From Lycorma delicatula (lineage: Eukaryota; Arthropoda; Insecta; Hemiptera; Fulgoridae), in assembly GCF_047948215.1 (NCBI RefSeq), contig NC_134455.1:105728495-105792494 (forward strand): DNA of 64,000 nt. The letters are read 5' to 3'. The notes beneath the pieces are model-generated. The model saw nothing but the letters and a program-made list of their open reading frames with translations, was not told the DNA's origin and made no database searches. The position numbers and the translations under genes were made by a program. This document shows, one piece after another, positions 25,325-37,873 of the stretch (its first letter is position 1; each line of letters opens with the position of its first letter).

Positions 25325-25339
25325 AAATTGTGCTGGCGC
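25325..25339 (+). repeat. Target-site duplication, right copy
   Basis: aaattgtgctggcgc, identical to 25069-25083. Confidence 0.9.
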
Positions 25340-26167
25340 ACCACCTTGTTGAAACATTAGAGCCAGATTACTTTCTTACAAAACTGGATCAACTTGTGGG
25401 AAAACTTACAGTTGTAGCATGTCTAAATAAACATTCCCTGTAACAGTAGGGCCATGAAAAATGAATGGGCCAATCATACGATTCAACATCAAACCGTACC
25501 ACACGTATATATTTGGCGAATCTCCGACATACTCAATAATCTTATTGCGTTGCTGAGATACTTATACCATACAATTATGCCGGTTGACACAGCTACTGAC
25601 ATGGAAATTCGCTTCATCCGTAAACATAACATGTTTTAAAAATGTTTCATCATCGTCAATGTTATCAAACATTTTATTTGCGGATTCAACACATTTAACG
25701 GAACGGAACGAAATGCAAGAATGGCGGGAGTTTCAATATTTCTCCCTACAAATCGCAGAGCCCGGAGAATGTTCCTTGCTGCTGTATCTTTCTATTATCG
25801 GGCGGTTTTCATGGGTTATTTAGTGGCGGTTATAAATTTTAAGTTTTATTTATGAACGGATTTGGTAATTTGCGTTCCTTTTAAACTTTGTAATTGTACG
25901 AAAATCTGTCTTGAAAAAAATGATTCATTAATCAAAATATAAACTTTATATTATTAATCTTTATATTATATTCTACCATAAAAAAAATAAATTTAATAAA
26001 GGAAAATTTACTGCAAAAAACTTTTCATTAAAAAGTAACCAGAGATTATTTTTGTAGTTTTTAAGTTTTAAAAAACACAATTTTTTTTTTAAATCAGAAT
26101 TAAAATGGTAATTTCTCAAGTTATTTCTCACGGATGAGGTTACAATAACAAAATTCCATGTTATTAC

Positions 26168-26325
26168 CTTCGTGATTCCAGTACACATGAATATATTCCA
26201 AACATCATGGACGTCTTCTTCTTCTAAACCAACAGAACGTGCTGCATCAGTCAATTGCGAGTGACAAGATTGTCTTTTGTCTTTTCCTGTGATTAGTTTA
26301 TATGTATAGTCATCACAGCGTGTAC
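26168..26325 (-). CDS. DUF1989 protein gene, coding exon 4
   Basis: Acceptor ataag ends at 26326 and donor GTAATA follows 26168. The 158 bases complete a split Gly codon, then encode TRCDDYTYKLITGKD through SQLTDAARSVG and EEEDVHDVWNIFMCTGITK, ending exactly on a codon. G-T-R-C-D, the C-H before S-Q-L, and D-V-H-D-V are hallmark positions of the DUF1989 fold. Residue order continues directly from exon 3 and into exon 5. Confidence 0.93.
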
Positions 26326-28171
26326 CTTATAAAAAATTTAAAAATTAAGTAATTACGACTAAGCATTTCATTTAATTATAATAATTAACAGTAATATTTT
26401 TGGTTATATTTTTGATAGTTTTACTAACATAAAAATTTTAATATAAAATGTTTAATAATATAAAATACGATACAAAATTTTGATATTACGTCTGAAAGCA
26501 AAATCTTATTATTTTCTGATTACTGAAGATAAGGAAACGTAATAACCAATATGTGGACCGCATTCTTAGAGATAATTCTGACCCAGTTAAATTTTATAGC
26601 TACCTTTGCTAGATGGAACTAATTTTTTTCTTATTTAAAATGATAGTTTCGAACGTAAAAAAGCTGTCCAATATAATGAATGAACTCAACTGGTTGCATT
26701 TTAAATTCAACCTGGAGGATTTATTAATTAAATAACATAGCACTAACATCTAAAATAACCAAAAATCAGAATAATTAGCTTATTCTTTTGAAAGAAAAAT
26801 GAAAAACTTCCTTCTCACTGAATTAAAATTTATAAACATCTGAGATTATAGTAGTGGTCGTATTATATATACATTCATTAACTATTGCTTTCTTAAACTA
26901 AGTGTAGAAATTATACTATTTTTCCATTATGAATATTATATTATTTTTATATATTTTGTCTTTTCATATAATAATTTATAAAACAAATGAACTAAAAAAG
27001 AAATGAAGAAAAAATGTATTTATTGAACAGTTTTCCCAAAGGAAAGAATCATGCAATTACTGTCATCCCAAAAAAGAAAAATAATGCGTTTAAATTTTTA
27101 ATTAAAGTAAATTTAAATTTTAAGGTCAAGGTATAACTTATCCCACTTCAGAAAGCAGATTGAAAAATAAGTCATACAAGTAATAAAATAAATAAAAGAG
27201 ATAAGTAAAAAAACATTATAATAAATGTAACAATGTACTATTTTAGTGTAACAAACAGATTAAATCTATCAACAATAAAATACTAATGCTTAAGGCAAAA
27301 TATGTAAAAGCATTCCTTTGAGAGTAAAATCTTAAAAGAGTTACCAAAAATAAAAAGTAAGCAACTCTGGCTTCCAAGGACTTCTCCTCTCTTGGTAGAT
27401 TGCTACTTACGACGAAAATTAAGTGGAATATTAAATAATGTAAGTTCCAAGTAAATAATTAAATTAATAAATTATTCTACTCTTTTAGTAAAACTTTGAG
27501 ATACAGGATCCATGGGGATTATTCCCCACCTCTTGATCAATTATAACCAAACTTTAATGCCATCAGTTACCTATACTAAGAAGTTTTACTACAAATATTC
27601 ATGAAAATAAGTTTTTCCATAATGAAAATATCAGTAAAAAAAAAAACTGAGAAAAAAAAATAATAAGTTTGTTTTCCAACACTTTTGAATGAGATTGCAC
27701 AAATACTTAACCTAAGTGACATAATAAAGTAATCATCTGATTAATATAAGAATGATTTCTTGAGTCCGTAAAAAAAAGAAAATAAACAATTTTCCCTCAC
27801 TGCTTTATGGAGGATTCAGTGAGAACATACACAAAGAGAACATAAGTATCTCTGCTAACTAAGGGGAGTCAAGATCTGTAAAAACTCACGACTTGTTAAG
27901 TTTGATCAGATTTGTAGACTTTCCCTTAATAGAGTCGGTGTAACTTTATATCCATGAAAATAAAAATTAATACATAAATCAGAAGATCAGTGTCTTACGG
28001 CAAGTAATAAAAAAATACACATCTAAAAAGTAATAAAACATTAAACTCATCCAACATTGAAAATCAGGTTAAAGGATTAATCTATCCAACCTGGAAACCG
28101 TAAAAAATCCAAAGGCTTTATTATTATTTTTTTCTATTTATCTTTCTTTTTGACTGATGAATTAATTCTCC
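26326..28171. other. Intron 3 sequence, no feature recognised
   Basis: AT-rich. No shared repeat family or protein motif was found. Confidence 0.5.
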
Positions 28172-28325
28172 GCAGAAGCTTACAAAGAAACTTGCAGGAA
28201 TATGAATATGGAAATTTGTAGTGTTAGAAAAATGCCATGCTTGAACGATATTCGAAGTCGGAACCTCTCAATGAAAAGCCGTGAAGCAGCCATTCAGCCA
28301 CGGACAACTAGTTCTAATCGCCCGA
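28172..28325 (-). mobile_element. tRNA-derived SINE S1, copy b (degenerate)
   Basis: On the minus strand the head reads ccgtggctgaatggctgc (box A-like) and the rest runs through a mutated box B to gcatttttctaacactac, then the 3' block ending aagcttctg. The order is the same as in 38811-38952. Confidence 0.65.
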
Positions 28326-28419
28326 ATACTTTTAACTTAAAAATATAACGTAAATAAATATGTATCCGACAAACCAATAACATTTCGTAGAAGAAAGATG
28401 TTTAAATAATAGTCGCATA

Positions 28420-29592
28420 ACGTCCCGGACAAACCCAACACCACTTCCGTACAATAGCATATAAGCACACGTCGTTGTGGGGCGGGCAACCACATAATAT
28501 TTCAATACCTTTTCTTATTTCGGCCAACAGGGTAATGTTTTTGCCCAGGAGCTCCCTTGTAGAATACAAGATTAGAGCTGGTTGCAGTTGTGTTTCTCAA
28601 TTTTGCTGTTCGCGGTTGGGGCGGGAGGCATGGCCGTGATCTTTTTTTCCCAACGCTGGGCAGAGTGCAGACGGAGAGTGTTCATCCATCTTCCCGGTTG
28701 TGGAGCCGGCTTGAGGGTGGCATAGTATGACTTTAGCTCTGCCGAAATCTTGCGCCGCTGGTGTGAGTCAGTTACTTTAGCACTTGGCAGGGATTTTCCC
28801 ATGGGTAAGGCTGTCGCAGCCCTTTCTGTTACGTGCGAGTATTAGGAAGTCGATATCATGAGTCAGGCACTCGGATAAATCTATAGGATGCGGTTGACTG
28901 GGGGAACCCAGGCAGAATCAAAACGTCATGCTCGGGGATGCCAAAACGTCTCTTCACCCGCAACTTATGACAAATTGACTGGCGAAACAATAGGCTAAGG
29001 ATAGATCAACATCCAGAAATTTCGTGGCAGAGGGCTCCGGTAAAAACCCTCGTTTACGAGAGCCTTTTCTTCGGAATCGAAGCGGAGGAAGAGGATAGCA
29101 GTTATGAAGATAGAGAAAACGGATCGGAGCTAAGTTTCGCCCGAAGGGCAATGACGTGTTGTCATATTATTTGGCGATACAGGAAAACAGGATGGAGAAT
29201 GGAGAACAGGAAAGGATATTTTATTAAGAGTAGTGGAGCGATTCCAACATATGTGGTGAACAAACGAAAAGAAGGGGATTTCTTAAAAGTTAGTCCTTCG
29301 TAATAATCCGAGGCATCACAGCAGCTGTAAAAGAAACAAGAAAAACTACAGTGTGTATGTTTGTGGAAACTGTCAACGACGTTCCATCGACGCAGCAACT
29401 CAAAACCAAGAAGAACGGAGTCTTGGACATTGAAGTTGCATCCCACAGTACCCTGAATACTTCAAAGGGTGGTGGTAGTCGTGGTGCAGAGATTTGTTAA
29501 ATTGTACAGCAGAGGAAATCGTAGAGGAACTGTTTTTTTTATGTAGAAAGGGGCTAATGACCACAGTAGTTGAGGCCTCTAAAACTTAAAAA
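28420..29592 (+). pseudogene. Internally deleted jockey-like element: 5' UTR and start of ORF1 joined to a LINE-type 3' end
   Basis: GC-richer block in AT-rich intron. After a presumed 5' UTR, the frame near 29017 reads NFVAEGSGKNPRLREP, matching the ORF1 N-terminus at 2625 (LNVAEGSRKHPRLEP). Further on come KEGDFLKVSPS (about 29273), VETVNDVPS, SHSTLNTSKGG and LNCTAEEIVEEL (about 29496-29531), all matching ORF1 of the first element with frameshifts. Straight after EEIVEEL the sequence changes to ggggctaatgaccac, agtagttgagg and ctctaaaactt, a typical LINE 3' end with an A-rich tail. ORF2 is missing entirely. The 5' border is uncertain. Confidence 0.75.
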
Positions 29593-29599
29593 AGAAAAT

Positions 29600-30163
29600 A
29601 CAAAAAAATAGTCACAAAATTTTTGCCGATGAGTTTCAAGATCAATAATTTGCTTCCTAATAAGATATTAAACAAGGTACTTTATAATCCAGTCAGTTTC
29701 TTTCTCAAAATTTAATTTCCTTATTTTTGAGTGCAAAATACTTAACAAAAGTAATTTTTTTCTACTACTTTTTAAATTAACTCTTTTGTACTCCAGCTTG
29801 AAATGACCAAAATATACCTTAACTTATTTTTAAAGTATAACTGTTTAACTAATATTTTCTGGTTGTCCTCAGCAAATTAGAATATTTTTTCATGATAATT
29901 CTTCCTGTCCAATAATCGAAAATCATTGGCCAGGAAGAAAGAAAATGATCGAATCTAATTTTTCAATTAATAGTATTTCACTCAAATTGATTATTTTTAA
30001 AAATCAAACCTCTTACACGTTTCACGGCTTTTGAAATTATACAAATTTATGTGAAAATGAAAGTCGAGAAAAATTCGAGGCAATTCTCTTAATATATTAA
30101 CAAAATAAAAAATAATGTTCTCCTATTAACTTAAACAAAATAATACATGAAAGTAAAACATAC
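29600..30163. other. Intron 3 sequence, nothing recognised
   Basis: AT-rich, with a short inverted pair around 29903-29936 (cttcctgtccaat and attggccaggaag) that could form a hairpin. Confidence 0.4.
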
Positions 30164-30313
30164 CAATAACGTCATTAATTCCAGCTCCATCACTATCAAT
30201 TCCATATTTTATCGAGTCACCAACTACGGTAGCCATAGGCCGCAAATACGGTAGATTACTCCACAATCTATCATAGACGTTCAAGTGAGCGGAGTGTATT
30301 TGCCGAGTTTTAC
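30164..30313 (-). CDS. DUF1989 protein gene, coding exon 3
   Basis: Acceptor gtggcag ends at 30314 and donor GTATGT follows 30164. The 150 bases complete a Gly codon split with exon 2, then encode KTRQIHSAHLNVYDRLWSN through LPYLRPMATVV and KYGIDSDGAGINDVI plus one base. K-T-R-Q-I, Y-D-R-L-W and D-G-A-G-D-V are conserved in DUF1989 proteins. Confidence 0.93.
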
Positions 30314-31024
30314 CTGCCACACATTAATCATAAACGTTATAGGCTAAACTCATTTGTTATAGCTTATCAAAATTCGTGATAAATTTTATTAACGCCGTTT
30401 CAAATAGGTAATGTAGTGAAACGTTTTAACATGTATATCCCGTACATAGTCATACCGGTACACATGCTTGCGCGAACGAGTAAACACAAAATCTCAGAAG
30501 AGCTTCACGTATCTAATATACTCAGAAATCTATTTCATGAGCCTACGCTATTGCAAAACATGTACCATCCTATAGAATATGTTAATTTGTTTCTTTTACT
30601 AGTTTTAAAACAGCTACAAAAGTATATAAGGCAATTCTCTTAACTATTTTGACAATTTAATCATGGTTTCTATTTAAAACGATCCCAACTTCAGTTCTTT
30701 CAACTTTTAGACATAATACTGAATAATTTAAATATTATATTTAAAATAAATACAAAAAATAATTTTTCGCAACCTCGATAAATAAGAAAACTTGTACAAC
30801 ACAGGACTAAAGTCGAAAAAATCTTTAAATTTTATTGGGTTGTCAAAACCGAAAGAAGTATTATGCATATTGTGGATGCAGTCGTAAATATTTCGATTAA
30901 TAAATCTTACTTAGACCTTTTGAAATGGTAAGCTTTTAGTTTGCCTCGTTACCTTTTTCATCAACCACTAAGATGTTCCTTCTCCAAGCATCAGTGTTTC
31001 AGGAAAAACGGATTCATATTTTTT
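30314..31024. other. Intron 2 sequence, nothing recognised
   Basis: AT-rich, with no convincing frame. Confidence 0.4.
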
Positions 31025-31670
31025 TATGTTTTCGCTTGTATAAGGAATTATTATAATCGCGAAAAATTTTGATTTTCAGATTTCAGAGGAAATATCCGTT
31101 TTAACCATCCGTGAATCCATTTTGACTAGTTTTGGCGTGACATCTATACGACGTACGTATGTATCTCGCATAACTCAAAAACGATTAGCCGTAGAAAATT
31201 GAAATTTTGGATTTAGGACTGTTGTAACATCTACCACCTCCCATTTTGATTGCAATAGACTGGACCAAAAATGTCAAAAAAAACCAGAATCCAAAAGATT
31301 TGAAATTTGGACTTTTTCTTAACTGCAGTAATATGCCCTCATTGTGAGCTTTTCACGGTATATCGTGAAGTGGTACTTCTTTCATTGATTCCAGATTTAC
31401 AGTCCAATAAAACTTAATTATTAAAATATTTTGCTCTTGTCACAGAAAGGCACATCGCGGAGAATCCGACTTCTTTCTTTTTTAACTTTTTTTTTAAATT
31501 AAATATATTGATTTATTAATAATTATTAACCTGTAATTGTAAAATATTTGTACAATAAATAATATATTAATAATAACAAAAAAAAATATGAAAAAAATGT
31601 AATAAAAAATATATGTAATATAATATGCGTAAAAGGAAGTCATGTGATGTTCACATCAGGGTTTTTTTTT
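31025..31670 (+). repeat. Dispersed repeat family A, copy 2
   Basis: Shares with 59608-60257 a long ordered series: gcgaaaaattttgattttcag, ccattttgactagttttggc, gtatgtatctcgcata, aaaacgattagccgtaga, gaaattttggatttagga, gattgcaat, and aaatatattgatt. The right end has ggaagtcatgtgatgt followed by cacatca, a short inverted pair. No shared reading frame. This is the most complete of the three copies. Confidence 0.85.
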
Positions 31671-31808
31671 ACTTACTCTACTATCGCCCATAAACAACGA
31701 CCATAAAACCACAGTTTGTTTGTGTGTGTTAAGTGTCATAATTAAATGGTTATTAGGTAAACTGACATGAATCATACGCCAGCCAAATGACACCAACATC
31801 CTGAAGAG

Positions 31809-34057
31809 TATTTATATAATAGTATCCACTTACCAACAATCTTTAATAGTAATGTTCAAGCGTTTTCGGATTATTCATCCATCCTCAGGAACGTCGATGT
31901 GTTATACATTATAATTATTTAGTCACATATCATTAATTGAACTAAATTTAATTTTTATTAAAAATATAAATATAAAATTTGAACGTCTAAAGGAAAAATA
32001 AAGTTAACGTTATCCGTTATATCAGTGTGAAGGTCTCAATTGTTATCTTTATTAGGATGAAGCAGTATTTCCAACCCAAGAATCAAAATCGTTGTTTAAT
32101 ATTTTTTTTAATAATACATAATTTTCAAATTTCGTTTGATCATTTATCAAACTTTTATTATTTAAGTATATATATATTTTCCATAATATTTGTTTTATGA
32201 AAGTTACTAGAATAATCAAGAAGATTAACAAAATTATCTGGGTTATAATTATGATTATTTTCTAAGATATGACTGGCAAAATTGGATTTTCTTTATTTCC
32301 TTTATTTATACAATTAATGGGCTCATTAATTCTAATCTGGAAAGATCGGTTGGTCATCTCGATATATTCCAGATCACAATTTGCGCATTTTAAACAATAT
32401 ATACACCCTGTTTATCTAAATTAAATTTATTGTTATTTTAGTAGGATCTCTGTTATTTATATAGTTAATTATTTTGTTATTCGTTGTACATGCAGTTTTT
32501 AATTCAAAAGATTTAATTCTTTTATTGAATTTTTTGTAATTATTTTGTATTTAGTTTTAGCATATTTGTTTAATTTAATTTTTTATTTTAGTATATAATT
32601 TATTTTTCAGGTTTTCATTCTATCCATTAGTTATATCTTTATATTTTATATTATTTAATTCAATGTTTAATTTTATATCGTTACGTTTTATATTTTATAG
32701 CCCTGTATATTAATGAATTAAACGTCGAAATTTTTTGATTCCTAGGATGAAACGAATTACAATGAATTATGGTGTCCTGTGTAGTGGGTTTCCTACGTAT
32801 GTCAATATCAAGTTTATTATTATTATAATTTTTACATCCAAAAAAAATTTATTCCATTATTGTTTTCTCGACCTAAGGTAAATTTAATGTCATTATTTAA
32901 GGAGTTCATTTCTTCGATTATTTTATCTTCTTCATCTTTAAATTTTTGATCTTATATGATCAATATGTCATCCACATATCTTTTATATATTAAAATAGTA
33001 TGTTTATTAAATGTATGTTGCAGATTTTCTAATTCATTCATGAAAATGTTAGCTAAAATAGCTGAAAGTGGGTGATCCTATAATGAGACCTTTCTCTTGC
33101 TGGTAATACATTATTAAATTCGAAATAATTGTATTTAATACATAATTTTAAATTAATTAATTAATTCGTTTATAACGTTACTGTCTATTTTTAATTTAAT
33201 TAAAGTATTATTAATAATATTAATGGTTTCGTTATTATTAATATTAGTGTACATGTCTTTTATGTCTAATGTTATTGGTTTGGTTGTGTTTTAGTTTGGT
33301 TGTGTTTTTTATATTTACATCATTAATTATGTCTAAAAATTCGTATCCATTTTTTAAATCGTATTTATTGTCAATTTTAATGTATGAGATAAACTGTTTC
33401 TTAACGTGTATCTAGATGAATTAATACAATTTATTAAAGATCACATAGGCACATCAGATTTATGTATTTTAGGTAGTGCTTTTAATATAGGTGTTTTTGT
33501 ATTAGTTAATTTAGATTGTCATCTAATATACTTATCTCCGAAAATATGTTTACATTTTTTAATGTTGGAAATGATATCTTTTTTAATTTGAATTAGTTAA
33601 CAATAATCTACATCATATATTTAATAAACATAAAATTAAATGTGCACTTTAGAATTTTAGGGTTATATTATTTTTTTATAATATAGAAAAATATTATATA
33701 TACCTAAATAATAAAAGGTTGAAAAATGAACAAACGAAATTTGAAAATGATGTATAATATTCAAACAAATATTAAACAATAATTTTGATTCTTCGGTTGG
33801 TAATACTGTTTCATACTAATAATCATAAAAATTGAGACCTTCATACTGACATGACGAATAACGTTAACTTTATTTTACCTTTTGACAATCAATTATTTAT
33901 ATTTTTATAAAAAATTAATTTTGTATATTTAATGACATGTGAAGTAAATAATTATAATATATAATACATCATTGTTCCTGAGGATGGATTAAGAATCCGA
34001 AAGCGTTCGAATATTACTATTAAAGATAGTTGGTAAGTGGAAACTATTATATAAATA
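31809..34057 (-). mobile_element. Penelope-like element (GIY-YIG EN+) with ~370-bp inverted ends, decayed
   Basis: Penelope-like retroelements encode a reverse transcriptase and a C-terminal GIY-YIG endonuclease. Minus-strand fragments give ITLDIKDMYTNI (about 33280), QEKGLIMGSP-like sequence (about 33090), IFMNELENLQHTF and YKRYVDDILI (catalytic YVDD, about 32975). Further left, GVYxLKCxNCDLEYIEMTN-like sequence with a YI-T-R signature (about 32420) precedes SHILENNHNYNPDNFVNLL (about 32270), the GIY-YIG domain. The left end (31809-32195) and right end (33680-34057) are inverted copies: both hold cctgaggatgg, ataacgttaactttatt, ttgagaccttca and gattcttsggttgg. Stops and frameshifts are frequent. 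It lies in intron 2. Confidence 0.85.
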
Positions 34058-34530
34058 ATTTATATATTAATACCAACGGGCCATGCTTAATAAAATTAAT
34101 ATAAATCCTGAAGTGTAACAAAAGTTCATAGCTACCTTACAGATAAAATGACTGTAAACAAATTTCTAGCACTTTTACATTGATGAGCCGAATATAGTGA
34201 TACCTCAATAAAATAAGCAAATACATGTATCTCGAGCTATGTTTTGACATAATTACTCCAATTCGATATACCAAGATGATAAGACATGAATGTAAAATAA
34301 AATTAAATCCAAATGCAATGGTCTCTTCCCTTAGAAGAAATAAATCTAAAAGGTGAATAAGTTAGACCAGTAAGTTATTAATCCCAAAAAATCCAGTCAA
34401 TATATCAATTTTAAATATATCGATACATTTAGTAGCATCAATTTCCGATACAGTTCTAAATGACGTATATTCTCAACGAGAATATAAAGTAACATTAATT
34501 TTTGTTTTTTGGATGATTTACCATATAACC
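34058..34530. other. Intron 2 sequence, nothing recognised
   Basis: AT-rich, no motif. Confidence 0.4.
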
Positions 34531-34682
34531 TCAAAGCTTGTGAATGAGAATATGAAATAAATATTGTGTGGGTATAAATAATATTGTGGGCTTTGAAAAA
34601 CGCCGTGTCTGATCGGGATTTAAATCCGGGACCTCCGGATGAAAGGTTGAGGAGCTACCACTCCATCACCGAGATCGGCAAT
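34531..34682 (-). mobile_element. tRNA-derived SINE S1, copy c
   Basis: The minus-strand head has ggtgatggagtggtagctcc (box A-like), then catccggaggtcccgg and atttaaatcccgatcag (box B with GGTTCG changed to GATTTA). The body contains tatttcatattctcattcac as in the other copies. Confidence 0.75.
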
Positions 34683-36693
34683 GAGTGGTTGTTCTGGGCA
34701 TAGCCGCTCATTCTTCACAATAAGAGTTCCTGAGTCCATCAGTTAATAATAGAGCTGAATTAAATTTAACGGAATTAGCAGACTACTGCTGAAATTCCAA
34801 AATACTGGTTGATACTTTATACATTTTTTTTTCTATTGAAAATATATTAAATGTACTTCACTCATTCATTTATTTTTTTAATATCATTAATTGAATTCTT
34901 ATTAGATGTATCCTCAAATGAGTTGAGATATATCTAAGAATAAGAGATCTATCAATTTTTATTTTTTTATTGGCTTTTCTTCGGAGGCTTCACTAAGGTT
35001 GGAGTTTATTTAAGAACAACACATTAATTCAATCGATCGGGTGCGACAATACTCAATCAAATTTTGTCAACCAGTTTCAACAATAACCAAATTCAAATTT
35101 TTCAAATTTTTATTTATATGTAGTCAGTGGTTCTGATATTTTTACATCTTCTTACATACAGATCAAGACCTGGGAAGTATAGTTTCGGCTCGATCAGAAT
35201 TCTTAACAATTATAATAATCTGTTCTTTATTAAAAGACAGTCTTTAGACCGTGCAATCTGTGTCACCTTCCGATATTTTATAATATTATACCCTTATGAA
35301 TTTTATTTTGTGTATACCCACCCTATGAATTATTTTTCTTTTTTAATATTTAAGTTTACCTCTTGTTACATTTTCTATATGTGTATACGAAATGCATGAT
35401 TTAATAGCTTTAAATGATACTATACGTTTTTTGTAACAGGAGTAGTGAAATGACTACATCGACCTAAAATTTTGTAGTACTTCATTAGTTTCACTTATCG
35501 AATGAAGTGACTACTCAGATCTAAATGGAAATGATTATTTTCCAGTCGTTTTAAGTGGGAATCAATGAGTTCGTTTTTTAATACTTTGTTGATTATGTTT
35601 TAACCGAGGAGAGTAGATTCGATACTCTCATTAGTAATGTTACCAAAACTTACTGGGCTTATCAGGGCAGACGTTAGAAGAATTAGTTTTACGACATTAA
35701 ATACCTCAGAAGGCGTTTTAAAACGCTTATAATGGATTTAAACGAGAGGCTACCATAAGAACATAAAAGATTTTAAGAAGAAAAAACCACTGGTAGGAGA
35801 ATAGGAGAATCATTTTATCATCCGTCAATAAAAACATTTAGGGAAAATATGTCATGATATTAATAGGAAAACATAAAAAAATTAAATCGAGAGAAAATTT
35901 AGATGTATTTAGTAAAATTAGTACACAATCCTACCATTTGAAATTATGAATAAGAAATGATGATGAGCTTCTTGATAAGAGATTTTTTTTTTCAAAACTG
36001 TAGTTTGTCCCGAGTCCGCTCCAATTGGTAAGAATCTCAAAAAAATGTGATATTTTTATACGCATAGAAGCCAAGTAGTAATTTCAACTCATTTTGAAGT
36101 TACTATGAAGAACTACAGTAGAAATAGTATAGTTCTCACTTATTAATGGTCTGTACATAATTAGGGTCCGAGGAAATCTTAAGACCACCAATACCCTGTG
36201 GGTGGAAAATAAAAGATAGTGTAATACGTTCACTTTTTTTTATTTTCTCCTTTACTATGAGTAAAATTCAAGATCGAATTTCCAAATTAAACTCCTCTTA
36301 TTAGTGCACTCATTACTGTTGTCATAAATTAAATGGAATTGAAAGTCGATAATTTCAAGAAATTCCTTTATGTTATTGATCTTACAATACGCAACGTCAG
36401 TAGAAATAGCGTAAAGACGTCCATTTCAAGTTTTTGTTTACTAACAATGAACTTAGTAGTTATTCCTGCTGCTAAATGAGGCCATCGCTTTACTGTTCAG
36501 AAGACTGTATATATGATACCTGGTTTGAATACACCAAATCCAAAACATGAATTGAAAATGAATGGAATCGAATTGAAATTAAATATAAGATTGATATCAC
36601 GGTTTTAAGTATTTTCTTTGATAATGCGTTTATATGGCATACACTTACAAAAAAAAAACTTTAATTTTTAAAAACACTTTAATTTCATAAAAA
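34683..36693. other. Intron 2 sequence, nothing recognised
   Basis: AT-rich; no repeat family or motif identified. Confidence 0.4.
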
Positions 36694-36984
36694 CTACGTA
36701 CTGTAAGTAACTAAAAATATTATATCAATAAATTGAGATAAAGGACTACTAGATTGATCAATAGAAAAAGTGTCGTCTTTCTTTACTACAACACTAGACA
36801 CCACACAACTCGTTAAAGATTGAAAATCTAATGCGCTTGGTTGGGAAGTTTTGATGCACTTAAAGCATAGTCCTAAGCTTACAGTCAAACCACCGTTTGT
36901 TCTGTAGAACTCTTTTAATCGTACAAAGCTGGATTCAGAAGAGGCCCGTGAAAGTAACTTATCACAGTTTTTCATCCAGAACAA
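36694..36984 (-). pseudogene. Unidentified protein-like fragment
   Basis: A 96-residue open frame (LSRASSESSFVRLKEFY, then NGGLTVSLGLCFKCIKTS) has a composition closer to protein than its AT-rich surroundings. No start context, catalytic motif or splice pattern ties it to the DUF1989 gene. It might be the C-terminal remnant of a DNA-transposon protein. I do not recognise the family. Confidence 0.3.
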
Positions 36985-37873
36985 CAGAATTTCTAGAGTG
37001 ACGGATTCATGATTTTACCTCAAAAAATTCCAAAAGATTATCTATTAAAACGATGCATAATAAAATTTATTTGAAATACAAAATAAATTCTTTTTTTACT
37101 TTTTGATTAAAATACAAAAAACTTTTCCCCAATTCTATATTTAAAGATACCAATGTCGGTATTATCTTCCACTCTCAATATGTGAACCAGCTCTAAGATG
37201 TATTTCGACTTCAGATAATCACAGTAATTGGAGTGATGCTGTCATTTATGAAATTCACGGTAAGAGTTTTATTCGAATAGCTCTAACCAGCAAGAACGTG
37301 CTGAATGTGTTTCGTTTTTCTACTTATTTGCACACCTGGAATTTTCAAACAACAGTTAAAGAGTGCAAAGCAAGAGTTGAGGTTTTTCTTTACCTGTCTT
37401 GTAGAGCACAAGAAAGGAAGTTTGACCTCTGCTGAAAAATCCAATTAAGTGGAAAACCTTTAATTAATTATCAGACTGATGTCTCATTTAACCCTCATCA
37501 ATGTTACTTTCAACTGATAGGCAGAACATATTTTAAAACTTTCAAAAATATATTAACTCTAAACTAAATTTCTGCATTGCGGTAATGTGAAAAGTAGTGG
37601 GTTATAAGTTGGTGTTGCGTAGCAACCTATCTCTCATTCCTCTTAACGTTGTTAGGGCCATATAATTACTGATCAAAAAATAGAATAGTCTTAGTAGATT
37701 GTTTTCCTTATAGATGTAAGTTAACAAACAACATTTCGTCTGCAATTTTCCACACAATATTTTTTCAAGAATAAATTTTTTTTAAAGCTATCTTATAAAT
37801 TAGCGATAATAAAAAAATTATTACGATCAATTAAACTACTTTAAATTGATTTCAAGATCTATCATTCACTCAC
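36985..37873. other. Intron 2 sequence, nothing recognised
   Basis: AT-rich; no shared repeat or domain found. Confidence 0.4.

Larger units (their letters stand above)
24760..25720 (-). pseudogene. Tc1/mariner-like transposase pseudogene, split by a 241-bp retroposon
   Basis: Read right to left: MFDNIDDDETFLKHVMFTDE then ANFHVSSCVNRHNC (first catalytic Asp, about 25670-25570), a decayed stretch, GAPAQF (after the second catalytic position, about 25340), and after the insertion ALNERFPNRWIG (about 25050). A degraded third block follows (LTPRDFFLWGYVKT, about 24970), then a tail ending YRLDV near 24830. The two halves join perfectly if 25084-25324 plus one copy of the target duplication is removed. 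It is related to the copy at 45620-46380. Stops and frameshifts make it inactive. It lies in intron 4 of the DUF1989 gene. Confidence 0.85.
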
